The position numbers and the translations under genes are program-made. This document shows positions 1 to 6,305 of a DNA stretch of 7,378 bases, piece after piece (the stretch's first letter is position 1; every line of letters begins with the position of its first letter). The stretch is from Phycisphaerales bacterium. GTDB taxonomy: Bacteria > Planctomycetota > Phycisphaerae > Tepidisphaerales > Tepidisphaeraceae. Where the stretch lies: contig PMAK01000122.1 of assembly GCA_003153655.1 (NCBI GenBank), forward strand, positions 1,356-8,733. Direction: 5' to 3'. A model generated the notes under the pieces. That model was not told the origin of the DNA, ran no database searches, and saw only the letters and a program-made list of their open reading frames with translations.

Positions 1-778
1 AATCCCCTCCATTGCCGCCCACGGCAGTCTGGCTAAGTATGACAGTTATCCCCGACCCCGCGACCACGTTGCCGAGGGAGGCGCTTTGCCCGATTCCCGC
101 GCTAGGAATTGGCAAGGAAGAAGAAAGAAATGGGCTGTCAGACTTAACATGGCCGCCGGAGCCGCCAACTACATACGCGCTGGCGGTTGCCACGCCGGCA
201 GCGGAAGTGGCCTGAACAACATCGCCTTCGGGAATCGTCGCTGTGCCGCCATTTCCACCGTTGCCATAAGCGCTAGCACCTCCCCATCCACCTTCCACGT
301 CAACAGAAGCGGTCGCATTGGGTTGTGACGGTGCTGATCCCGCGGATGCAAGTGCGAGCCCGTAGGCATTGCCACCATATCCGCCGTTCGTAGGGTTAAC
401 GGCGAAGCCAATGTCACTACTGCCATCACCGGCAATCGCAGTTGCGCTGGCAACGGCGTTATCAGATGACGATGAGATCGCATATGCGCCGGCGGTGGCA
501 TCGCCTCCAAATGCTGCAGTTTCGGGATCAGGAATCCCTCCATTCGCTTGTGCATTTGCGTTTGCATTGGTTGGGTCTTCTGTGGTTGGCGCGGATGCCG
601 CAGTCGCCGCTCCGCCGGTGCCGTCCCCATTGATACCGCCATTTGCAATTTGCGTTCCGTCCCCGGTGGATGTCATGTCCGCTATCGCAATTTGGGGAAT
701 CAATCCCACGGCAATTCCCGCACAACCAACGATGACCGCATGACTAACGGCCAAAAGGCCTTGTCTACGCTTCGGCAT
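1..778 (-). CDS. Exported Gly/Ala/Asn-rich repeat protein (5' part, runs off left edge)
   Basis: The minus frame from ATG 776-778 is open for 259 codons to the window edge, so the C-terminus is missing. The N-terminus is a signal peptide: basic MPKRRQ, a hydrophobic core at about residues 8-30, and an AIA cleavage site near 31-33. The mature part is low complexity, dominated by Gly, Ala, Asn, Ser and Thr. GGxGG motifs recur (about residues 132, 163, 174, 205, 254), several followed by alternating small residues such as ASAYG or NAYGLALA. There is no Cys after the signal peptide and no catalytic motif. AGGGTGGG at 786-793 is a plausible ribosome binding site 7 bases before the start. Such proteins are often cell-surface or matrix proteins with beta-solenoid repeats. 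A C-terminal sorting signal (PEP-CTERM type) or autotransporter domain would lie outside the window. The plus-strand ORFs over this stretch are shadows. Function unknown. Confidence 0.82.
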   Translation of the reverse strand, partial: MPKRRQGLLAVSHAVIVGCAGIAVGLIPQIAIADMTSTGDGTQIANGGINGDGTGGAATAASAPTTEDPTNANANAQANGGIPDPETAAFGGDATAGAYAISSSSDNAVASATAIAGDGSSDIGFAVNPTNGGYGGNAYGLALASAGSAPSQPNATASVDVEGGWGGASAYGNGGNGGTATIPEGDVVQATSAAGVATASAYVVGGSGGHVKSDSPFLSSSLPIPSAGIGQSASLGNVVAGSGITVILSQTAVGGNGGD

Positions 779-871
779 GATAACACCCACCCTGTAAAAT
801 GAATCAACAGGGCACGGAGCTAGTAACTTGCCAAGCAAGCATGAGCCAACCCCTTTTTTCCCTGTTAGGGC

Positions 872-899
872 ATCATTGCTTGTCTACGTTCGATGTCAA
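872..899 (-). promoter_or_regulatory. Candidate sigma70-type promoter for the exported repeat protein
   Basis: On the minus strand a perfect TTGACA lies at 894-899, then a 16-base spacer, then AATGAT at 872-877 (4 of 6 to TATAAT). Transcription would start near 865, leaving a leader of about 87 bases. A short inverted repeat, CCCT-GTT-AGGG (860-870), covers the expected start point and could be an operator. This is found by pattern only; the -10 box is weak. Confidence 0.35.
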
Positions 900-928
900 T
901 GAGGAATAGAGTATTTTTTTGTAGGGCT

Positions 929-956
929 CGTGCCGGAATGGGGAATTGGGGGCACG
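929..956. repeat. Inverted repeat CGTGCC...GGCACG in the 779-1022 gap
   Basis: Perfect 6-base arms (929-934 and 951-956) surround a 16-base purine-rich centre on the plus strand. It lies downstream of the small membrane-protein gene and upstream of the repeat-protein promoter. No T-run follows the arms on either strand, so it does not look like a standard intrinsic terminator. No gene is visible in the rest of the 244-base gap. Confidence 0.3.
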
Positions 957-1022
957 GAATGTTCTAAAGCGAATCTGGGCGACCGGACATATCGAGAGTA
1001 GAACGGTACTGCGTGCAGGTTT

Positions 1023-1496
1023 TCACGGCATCACACGTTCCGCGGCTGAGCCATCAGGACCAGAGATATCATGCATGAGGATCATCGCCTCCTGATCCGG
1101 GCCGACGCTTTTCCAGTCTTTTTCACCCGGCTTCTTCACCAGGATGGGGGGTGGGTTGCGAAGTGGCACTTGCGGCACTTGCTGCGCCCAGCGCGCAAGT
1201 CGCTCTCGGGTATCATCACTATATTTCTCCAGTAATCCCGCGAATTTCCCGTTACTGCCTTTGAACACGTAACAACGGACCGCTACGGCTCCACCATGAT
1301 CGAACGGTGGCAGCTTGCTGGAAGAATCGGCGAACCAGGTCTTGCCGTCATCGATAGTGAAGTAGTTCTTGCTGGGCGGCTTGCCGTTATCGCCTCTGAG
1401 TTCCACTCCAATCGTGACCACGCCGACAACGATCGCACAGATTATCACTGTGGTGGAAATCGCTGAATGGCGATTAATCGCCTCACGAATACCCAA
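1023..1496 (-). CDS. Small single-pass membrane protein, conserved hypothetical family
   Basis: This encodes 157 residues from TTG 1494-1496, reading MGIREAINRHS at the N-terminus. The frame is open up to codon TTG 1563-1565 (180 residues). I chose the inner TTG because GGAGG at 1502-1506 lies 5 bases before it, the outer TTG has no ribosome binding site, and a candidate promoter sits inside the longer form. One membrane segment of about 20 residues (STTVII...GVEL, about 13-32) follows the short basic N-terminus. The rest, probably outside the membrane, carries YFTIDDGKTWFAD, KLPPFD, VRCYVFKG and GLLEKYSDD. It ends with PDGSAAERVMP and a TGA stop. These blocks match a family of small hypothetical proteins that I recall from Planctomycetes, sometimes near secretion or pseudopilin genes. 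No enzymatic role is known to me. It is divergent from the gene at 1698. Confidence 0.8.
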   Translation of the reverse strand: MGIREAINRHSAISTTVIICAIVVGVVTIGVELRGDNGKPPSKNYFTIDDGKTWFADSSSKLPPFDHGGAVAVRCYVFKGSNGKFAGLLEKYSDDTRERLARWAQQVPQVPLRNPPPILVKKPGEKDWKSVGPDQEAMILMHDISGPDGSAAERVMP

Positions 1497-1501
1497 GTGC
1501 G

Positions 1502-1506
1502 CCTCC
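1502..1506 (-). promoter_or_regulatory. Ribosome binding site deciding a TTG start
   Basis: GGAGG on the minus strand, 5 bases (CGCAC) before TTG 1494-1496. It is the only strong Shine-Dalgarno sequence near the 5' end of this frame. It therefore argues for the 157-residue form over the 180-residue form. Confidence 0.6.
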
Positions 1507-1532
1507 GCGGAAAAGTGTGAACCGAACACAAT

Positions 1533-1561
1533 ATCATCCAACTTCTGAACTTCAGGGTCAA
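1533..1561 (-). promoter_or_regulatory. Candidate promoter of the small membrane protein
   Basis: TTGACC (1556-1561), a 17-base spacer and GATGAT (1533-1538) on the minus strand. Transcription would start near 1526, about 30 bases before TTG 1496. The spacer contains the inverted repeat CTGAA-G-TTCAG (1545-1555), a possible repressor site. If real, the longer reading to 1565 cannot be translated from this transcript. Confidence 0.35.
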
Positions 1562-1637
1562 TCAAAAATGGGTGTCATGTTTCAACCAAGTCAAAAATTA
1601 ATCGCCTTAACAACGGGATTGTGAAAATTAGACCCTT

Positions 1638-1651
1638 CGGCAGAATTGCCG
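1638..1651 (+). promoter_or_regulatory. Small hairpin or operator in the leader of the 752-residue gene
   Basis: Perfect inverted repeat CGGCA-GAAT-TGCCG, 46 bases before ATG 1698 and 7 bases before the GC-rich shared box. It could be an RNA hairpin or an operator half of the same control region. No T-run follows, so it is not an intrinsic terminator. Confidence 0.3.
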
Positions 1652-1658
1652 GCGGATG

Positions 1659-1673
1659 ATCCCGCGCGGCGCG
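1659..1673 (+). promoter_or_regulatory. Shared GC-rich box, copy A (ATCCCGCGC + GCGCG)
   Basis: ATCCCGCGC at 1659-1667 continues into G-GCGCG, making the palindrome CGCGC-G-GCGCG at 1663-1673. It ends 24 bases before ATG 1698. The same 15 bases, with only the central base changed, lie before the AraC gene. The 9-base core recurs before the gene at 6338. Candidate operator of a locus-wide regulator; inferred from recurrence only. Confidence 0.45.
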
Positions 1674-1697
1674 TTTTTCATCATGTGGGGAAAATAG

Positions 1698-3956
1698 ATG
1701 CCATTGGAATCCGTATCTTTGATGTGCGCGGAGATGAAACTGACCGTCTCTCAGAACGGCGGTGATGCAGGCATTGGCTACCAGCTTTTCATAGCCGATC
1801 CTAAAACCGGCTGGCGATCGGTGTCCGGCGCTCACAATCCGCTCATCCGCGGCAATACATTCAATCTCCGCGCAACTGACATCAGGAAGGTGGGCGATGA
1901 TCTCCTTCTGTTGACCGGTACGATGGGTGGAGACGGAAAACCTGGCAACTTGGGCAGGACATCCTGGCAGGCGAGGATCACCGCCGACTCCGCCCGAGAC
2001 TGGTTCGTGTTTGATATTGAAGTGAACGCGGAACAAGACATTCATCTGAGCATGCAAAATGGCTTTGAGCCTGAGATCACGCTTGATCTCGGCCCCCTGC
2101 CGCCCTATGAGCGCGGGGATCATGTTTGGTTCATCACCCAGATCACCAATCCAACCAAGTGGAACGATGACGCTTACGGCAATGACTTTCCCGCAACCTA
2201 TTACTTCGATCCCTATCTGAACGTCGAGATCATGCTCTTCTTCGACATGACGCGCATGAGCTGGATGTCGCGGCAGAACATCGCGAGATTTCTAAACTAC
2301 CGCTGCGGCTTTCGTCGTCGATACGAGCCCGAGCCGGCGGGCGAACTCGGCCTGTATGCCACCGGCGCATCGGGCCGACTATTTCCCTCGGGCGCACAGC
2401 ACTTCAGTTACTGCCTGACCGCGCGCCCGCGGAAGGCGCTTGTGGACGATCGCGAAGCGGTGCGGCTGCTGGTTGATAAATGCCTTCCGCTGCTACCGCC
2501 AAACAGCCCATGGCCCTCGGGGTCCACTTCGTGGCGAGATTTCGCCCATCATTGTGCGGAAGACCTGATGACGGACGGCCTATGTTGGCGAAAAGCGGCG
2601 GGAGGTCATGAATTCATTCTAAATTACGTGGACGGCTACAGCCCCGCCTGGAAAGAGGCGATCGAAGCGCGCGGCAATTCGTTCGACATGATCAAGCCAT
2701 GCTTTGACGCGGCCGTCTGGATCGCGCATCCGCTGGCGGTGCTTTCGCGCGTGGATCGGCGGGAACCCATCCCACAGCTCTATCAGCGCGTCTCCCAATG
2801 GATCGACCGGGCCGTGCGGAATAACGAAACACCGTTTGCGCCGGCTACCACCAATACCATCTCGGGCACCTGGCAACATCTATATATCCTCGAGCAACTG
2901 TTTCAGCTGGGTCGCCTGAGGAAAGATCAGCCCCTTCTCGACCGCGTGATGAACGAAGCGAACGATTGTCTCATCCCGCTCGCGAAGAAAATGTCCTACC
3001 TCTTTCCGCTCAGCTTCAACAGAAGGACGATTGAGCGCGTCGGAGCGGGCGATTGCCACGCGGGTCTTGGAACCTACGCCAACTTCATGCTGGATCTATA
3101 TGAAATGACGTCCGACGATCACTATTTGGAAGAGTCCAAAAATGCATTGCAAATGCTTCACAGGTTGCCGGTGAATACGATTCATCAGGAAGTTTTCCTG
3201 CTGGCGATGGGAACGCAGGCCGCGTACCGCCTTGCGGTTATGTATCCCAAATCAAACTATGCGGAGGTCTATCACTACCTTCTCGCGCAGACGTTGCGAA
3301 TGCTTTATTGGTATGCGGATCGCACGACGGAGCAAAGCCGGCGAATCAATACGCTTGGGATGTTTCAGGCCTGCGCGACGATCAGCTACCCCGCGATTTT
3401 TGAAAATATTGAGGTGCTCGCAAGGCTCTGTCCCACGTTTAAAAAATTTCCCCCGTCGCCGGCGTTGTTGCGGGTTTTCGATCACGCGCGAAAGAATAAC
3501 TTTTACTTCTTTCCCCGCTGCTTTGATGCGGGCCGCGGCGCGCTGCCGTTGCAATATGTTCCTTACGAGAACATTCCGATCCTGGAAGGTCCGGCCCCCG
3601 GCTCGGTCGGTCAGGAGATTTATGGCTCCGGCTGGGTGTTCCGCGCTTGTCTGATGTGGGAGACATTTGGACACGCCGTCGATCGCGACATTCTGGTCCT
3701 GAACCTCGACGCCTTTGAAGAGCGGCCACAGTTGGAGCAAGGCCGGCTCGAACTGACGTTCATCGTCTTCAACGGCACAGGCCAGAGGCAACAGGCGCTA
3801 TTGCTGTTTCCATGGACCAGCCCGTCGGCAATCATCACAACGGGGGAATCAGCGGATTCGATTGAAATCGGCCGGCAAAAAGGGCAACGATTGGAACTGG
3901 ATCTCGCGCCGGATGCAGTCGTCTATGTCAGGGTCAGTGACCGCTTCGGCCCATGA
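1698..3956 (+). CDS. Cytoplasmic six-hairpin-type glycan enzyme candidate (752 residues)
   Basis: The start is ATG 1698, right after an in-frame TAG (1695-1697), with GGGGA at 1687-1691 as ribosome binding site. There is no signal peptide or membrane segment. Residues 1-250 read as a beta-rich domain (for example WQARITADSARDWFVFDIEV at 90-109, FPATYYFDPYLNVEIMLFFDM at 164-184). Residues about 275-670 are helical with repeated aromatic and acidic pairs, as in (alpha/alpha)6 toroids. The tail (about 680-748) is beta again: LELTFIVFNGTGQ and LELDLAPDAVVYVRV. This three-part order is common in helical-toroid glycoside hydrolases and polysaccharide lyases. Conserved-looking stretches that may line an active site are GTWQHLYILEQ (390-400), GAGDCHAGLGTY (449-460), PYENIPILEG (622-631) and GQEIYGSGW (638-646). 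I cannot assign a CAZy family or a catalytic residue. The convergent AraC gene supports a sugar-related role. The antisense frames here are shadows. Confidence 0.85.
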   Translation: MPLESVSLMCAEMKLTVSQNGGDAGIGYQLFIADPKTGWRSVSGAHNPLIRGNTFNLRATDIRKVGDDLLLLTGTMGGDGKPGNLGRTSWQARITADSARDWFVFDIEVNAEQDIHLSMQNGFEPEITLDLGPLPPYERGDHVWFITQITNPTKWNDDAYGNDFPATYYFDPYLNVEIMLFFDMTRMSWMSRQNIARFLNYRCGFRRRYEPEPAGELGLYATGASGRLFPSGAQHFSYCLTARPRKALVDDREAVRLLVDKCLPLLPPNSPWPSGSTSWRDFAHHCAEDLMTDGLCWRKAAGGHEFILNYVDGYSPAWKEAIEARGNSFDMIKPCFDAAVWIAHPLAVLSRVDRREPIPQLYQRVSQWIDRAVRNNETPFAPATTNTISGTWQHLYILEQLFQLGRLRKDQPLLDRVMNEANDCLIPLAKKMSYLFPLSFNRRTIERVGAGDCHAGLGTYANFMLDLYEMTSDDHYLEESKNALQMLHRLPVNTIHQEVFLLAMGTQAAYRLAVMYPKSNYAEVYHYLLAQTLRMLYWYADRTTEQSRRINTLGMFQACATISYPAIFENIEVLARLCPTFKKFPPSPALLRVFDHARKNNFYFFPRCFDAGRGALPLQYVPYENIPILEGPAPGSVGQEIYGSGWVFRACLMWETFGHAVDRDILVLNLDAFEERPQLEQGRLELTFIVFNGTGQRQQALLLFPWTSPSAIITTGESADSIEIGRQKGQRLELDLAPDAVVYVRVSDRFGP

Positions 3957-3966
3957 CCGCATTTAC

Positions 3967-4932
3967 CTAGAGTGCGCTCTGCTCCCGACGATATTCCGTC
4001 GGCGTAAGCCCGGTGCGCTTGCGGAAAACCGCGGTGAAATACGCCGATGTGCTGAAACCCAGCTCCATCGCAATCTTGGTGACGGACATATTGCTTGTGC
4101 GTAACTTTTCCTTGGAGATCTCAACACGGCGGTACATCATGTAGTCCGCGGGATTAAATCCCACTTCCTTCTGAAACCACCGGCGGAAGTGACTCTCGCT
4201 CAATCCCGCCGCGTTGGCGGCATGTTCCATCAGCACCGGCTCACCCACATGCTCATCGAGCCACAGCACGGCCGCTTGAATCGGCGGGGAATACTTCGGA
4301 AGCCGGCGCGGGGGATTGAGCATCGACGCCGCGTGATCCCGTACGATCCAGAGGATCAACTCGTGAAGCAATGAGCGCGCCATCAGTTCACTGGTGACGC
4401 TCGGATGCCGGTGCTCGTCGAGCAAACGATCGAAACATTTTTCCAGGGAAGGAGAAAACGAAAAGACCGGCGACTCCATCGCTTTGAGCAATTTCTCCAA
4501 ATGCGCAGCTTGGGCAGACGTCAATCCCGTCGGCATCTTCTTGGAATTGGGCAAAACCACAAAACGAAGCATGCTCCAGCGGCCAGGATTCAGCACCTCG
4601 CGCACGCCGCCGTGTGTCTGGCCCGGCTGCGTTAGAGTCGCCAAACCGCCTGTAACGGTATGCTGGTTGGCAGGAGAATCCACCCACAACTCCAGGCACC
4701 CTTCCTGAACCAGGTGCAACTCATACTCTTTCGGATGTGCATCAGATCTGAGCCCCCCCGGCACGGCTTGCAGAAGGTGAAGCCGTCCGATGATCGGCAG
4801 TTCCGGCAAAAGTTGCGTTCTGCCTTCGTAGGTTTCGTGCTGCTGCTTTTCGCTGACCTGCCACCAACCGGCCTTGGGATCGACAGATATCATCTGATGG
4901 GTAGAGGCCATTTTAGCGTTATAAGTAGGCAT
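3967..4932 (-). CDS. AraC-family transcriptional regulator with N-terminal cupin domain
   Basis: 321 residues with the usual AraC layout. An N-terminal cupin-like sensor domain covers about residues 48-128, with HLVQEGCLELWVD at 73-85 and TQPGQTHGG at 101-109. A linker follows (about 130-212). The C-terminal DNA-binding domain has two helix-turn-helix units: first ANAAGLSESHFRRWFQKEVG (239-258), then KIAMELGFSTSAYFTAVFRK (286-305) followed by TGLTPTEYRR, the family signature. Cupin-type AraC proteins usually sense a sugar or sugar derivative and activate catabolic genes. Here the likely targets are the flanking glycan genes; this is inference. The start ATG 4930-4932 has no clear Shine-Dalgarno, nor do the inner ATGs at codons 8 and 14, so the exact start is uncertain. 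The stop is TAG, 10 bases from the end of the convergent gene. The gene lies 51 bases downstream of the natural end of the DUF1861 gene on the same strand, so the two may be cotranscribed. Confidence 0.95.
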   Translation of the reverse strand: MPTYNAKMASTHQMISVDPKAGWWQVSEKQQHETYEGRTQLLPELPIIGRLHLLQAVPGGLRSDAHPKEYELHLVQEGCLELWVDSPANQHTVTGGLATLTQPGQTHGGVREVLNPGRWSMLRFVVLPNSKKMPTGLTSAQAAHLEKLLKAMESPVFSFSPSLEKCFDRLLDEHRHPSVTSELMARSLLHELILWIVRDHAASMLNPPRRLPKYSPPIQAAVLWLDEHVGEPVLMEHAANAAGLSESHFRRWFQKEVGFNPADYMMYRRVEISKEKLRTSNMSVTKIAMELGFSTSAYFTAVFRKRTGLTPTEYRREQSAL

Positions 4933-4940
4933 TCGATAGG

Positions 4941-4955
4941 CGCGCTGCGCGGGAT
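4941..4955 (-). promoter_or_regulatory. Shared GC-rich box, copy D, in front of the AraC gene
   Basis: On the minus strand ATCCCGCGC-A-GCGCG, ending 8 bases before ATG 4932. It contains the palindrome CGCGC-A-GCGCG (4941-4951). It equals copy A at 14 of 15 positions. So close to the start codon, a bound protein or a folded RNA would block expression, which fits autoregulation. Inferred from recurrence. Confidence 0.45.
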
Positions 4956-4983
4956 TTAATCTGCGGCGGTCAGTATCCAGTTC

Positions 4984-5070
4984 CTAAGTTTCAAAACGCA
5001 GGAAAGGATCGGGCAACTTGACGACAGCAGCAGCCGTATCGCTTGTTCCCGCATACAAATTCACGGTTCA
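4984..5070 (-). other. Lost C-terminal segment of the DUF1861 gene, behind an in-frame TGA
   Basis: Reading on in the same frame through TGA 5068-5070 gives 27 more codons, beginning TVNLYAGTSDTAAA and ending LPDPFLRFET, then TAG at 4984-4986. The joint reads ...RNSD-(TGA)-TVNLYAG. A DG turn followed by T-x-x-LYxGxSD and a PDPF end is what DUF1861 proteins normally carry, so the TGA most likely replaces a GGA glycine codon by one base change. The segment should be the last strand that closes the propeller. Intact, the gene would span 4984-5991 (335 residues). Confidence 0.75.
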
Positions 5071-5991
5071 ATCACTATTACGAACAATGCCGCCGCTGAA
5101 GACCACGTCAACGAGGTCCGGCCGCTTTGATGGTCCAGGCGGAAAAAAGCTGCGTTGCGCAATGATGCGAATCGCTGCTGGTTGGTGTGTTCGCGGGTCT
5201 ACAGCGAATGCCATTGGATAATAATGGCGATTGCCCTGGCCATCGAAGCAGGCGATATGCCCCAGCACGCCAAGGTGGCCGTTTGCCAACTGGTGTGCTT
5301 CATTCACTCCGCCCCATTCGTCCTTGAGCAGTTGCCCCTTAAACAGCGGTGCGCCGGCGATCATGTCGGCCGTGATGGCATCCCACGACTGGGCGATCGT
5401 AAAACCGATTTCGCCCCGGCCGCCGATAGCCCCCTGCGGTCGGCTGAAAATAGCAACATGCCCATCGGGCAACTGCTTGAACCGAATATCCTTCATGCCC
5501 GGCGGTCCGCTGAGAAAGTGGCGCAGCCCTTCTAGAGAGCTGCCGCGGTAAAAATCCATTACGCAACCGTAGCCGCCCTGTTTCATCGGAACGGGAAACC
5601 GCACGCCTCCGAGAACCAATTCGTTGCCCGCCCACGTCACACATGGATCCTGCAAGCCTTGAAATGCGGCGTGCGTGAAACAAGGCACCCACTTCTTGAA
5701 TTCGGCTTTCTCAAAAATCACGATCTCGGAAAACTCAGTATCCCGCTTTTCCACCCGCCCTATCAGCAGCATCTTTCCATTGAAATGGAACGGAGCGGTA
5801 ATGTTGTAAACATCCCTTCCATCCTTCAATTCGAACTCAAGCGTGTGCGTCTCTATAGCGGACGGAACTTGCAGTTCCGAAAGCAGGTCAGAACAGGATC
5901 TCGGTTGATCTCCAAGTGTTAAGGTTCGATAGATGGTTGAAACTTTTTGTTTTTCCGCACTTGATTCGCCGGTAACTGAAAACTCGGCCAT
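5068..5991 (-). CDS. DUF1861-family five-bladed beta-propeller protein, C-terminus cut by in-frame TGA
   Basis: 307 residues to a TGA at 5068-5070. I recognise the family by VYNITAPF (61-68), GRVEKRDTEFSE (78-89), LQDP (113-116), GPPGMKDIR (162-170), FSRPQG (182-187), DEWGGVNEAHQL (224-235), GHIACFD (244-250), RHYYPMAF (255-262) and SKRPDLVDVVFSGG (288-301). DUF1861 proteins are cytoplasmic and share the propeller fold of the GH43/GH32/GH130 group. A glycosidase or glycoside phosphorylase role is inferred from the fold. D64-equivalent and other catalytic positions cannot be assigned by eye. The start ATG 5989-5991 has GGGAG at 5996-6000, 4 bases upstream, and there is no signal peptide. The frame past the TGA continues with the family's usual last strand (see 4984-5070). 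The gene is therefore either a recent nonsense allele, recoded, or hit by a sequence error. It is divergent from the gene at 6338. Confidence 0.88.
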   Translation of the reverse strand: MAEFSVTGESSAEKQKVSTIYRTLTLGDQPRSCSDLLSELQVPSAIETHTLEFELKDGRDVYNITAPFHFNGKMLLIGRVEKRDTEFSEIVIFEKAEFKKWVPCFTHAAFQGLQDPCVTWAGNELVLGGVRFPVPMKQGGYGCVMDFYRGSSLEGLRHFLSGPPGMKDIRFKQLPDGHVAIFSRPQGAIGGRGEIGFTIAQSWDAITADMIAGAPLFKGQLLKDEWGGVNEAHQLANGHLGVLGHIACFDGQGNRHYYPMAFAVDPRTHQPAAIRIIAQRSFFPPGPSKRPDLVDVVFSGGIVRNSD

Positions 5992-6029
5992 GATACTCCC
6001 GTCCTTTTACTCAGCACTCGGCTTCGTGA

Positions 6030-6049
6030 CACCCCGCGCAACTGTTTCG
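6030..6049 (+). promoter_or_regulatory. Shared GC-rich box, copy C, with overlapping inverted repeat
   Basis: CACCCCGCGCAACTGTTT (6030-6047) matches copy B (6306-6323) at 15 of 18 positions in the same orientation. It lies 38 bases upstream of the DUF1861 start codon, inverted relative to that gene. Its right end overlaps the inverted repeat TTTCG-CCCC-CGAAA (6045-6058). Candidate operator; inferred from recurrence. Confidence 0.4.
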
Positions 6050-6095
6050 CCCCCGAAAGACAATACTACTCCATCCGTTCCCCGGCTATCGACTT

Positions 6096-6123
6096 TTGAC
6101 CCAGTAAAAAAGCGACGTATCAG
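6096..6123 (+). promoter_or_regulatory. Candidate promoter of the exported enzyme-like gene
   Basis: TTGACC (6096-6101), a 16-base spacer and TATCAG (6118-6123, 4 of 6 to TATAAT) on the plus strand. A transcript starting near 6130 would carry a leader of about 208 bases that includes the UUCG hairpin and box B. Pattern match only. Confidence 0.28.
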
Positions 6124-6257
6124 AACATCGAGAATCGGCTAGGCCACATGTTTATGGCCAGTCCATCACCATCGCGTTAGAGTGATCGTTAAATCGCGGC
6201 CTCACTATGCGGATTTGCGTTCCCATGAGCCCAGATGGCTTCGGGCAACGCGCTCGG

Positions 6258-6275
6258 TTCAGTCTTCGGACTGAA
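6258..6275 (+). promoter_or_regulatory. UUCG-tetraloop hairpin in the leader of the exported enzyme-like gene
   Basis: TTCAGTC-TTCG-GACTGAA is a perfect 7-base stem closed by C-G around TTCG, the extra-stable cUUCGg loop when transcribed from the plus strand; a G-U pair can extend it outward. It ends 62 bases before ATG 6338. No U-run follows, so it is not a standard terminator. It may stabilise the mRNA end, mark a processing site or belong to a longer regulatory leader. Confidence 0.45.
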
Positions 6276-6305
6276 TGGCTCTGTCATTCGATCAATTTCT
6301 GATAG

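Noticed and set aside
169..743. Open frames on both strands inside 1-778 (for example 159 codons minus, 124 codons plus).
   Set aside because: The frame from ATG 776-778 has a signal peptide, a ribosome binding site and coherent repeats over the whole stretch, so these are shadows.
1619..1647. TTGTGA-17-AGAATT as promoter of the 752-residue gene.
   Set aside because: The -10 element matches the consensus at only two positions; too weak to list.
1575..2123. Minus-strand open frame of 182 codons overlapping the start of the 752-residue gene.
   Set aside because: It is antisense to a well-supported gene, has no recognisable motif, and also covers the intergenic control region.
3252..3791. Minus-strand open frame of 179 codons inside the 752-residue gene.
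   Set aside because: Arg-rich composition typical of a shadow frame in GC-rich coding sequence; no motif or ribosome binding site.
3969..4002. Two small hairpins near the convergent gene ends (AGAG-TGCG-CTCT and CCGACG-N6-CGTCGG) as a bidirectional terminator.
   Set aside because: Neither has a T-run on either strand, and the second lies inside the AraC coding sequence.
5036..5070. Possible selenocysteine insertion: a hairpin (GTATGC...GC-G-ATAC, 5036-5056) begins 11 bases after the in-frame TGA.
   Set aside because: The stem is short and the loop GGGAACAA lacks the GU features of bacterial SECIS loops. The replaced residue should be a structural glycine in a beta-turn, where selenocysteine makes no sense.
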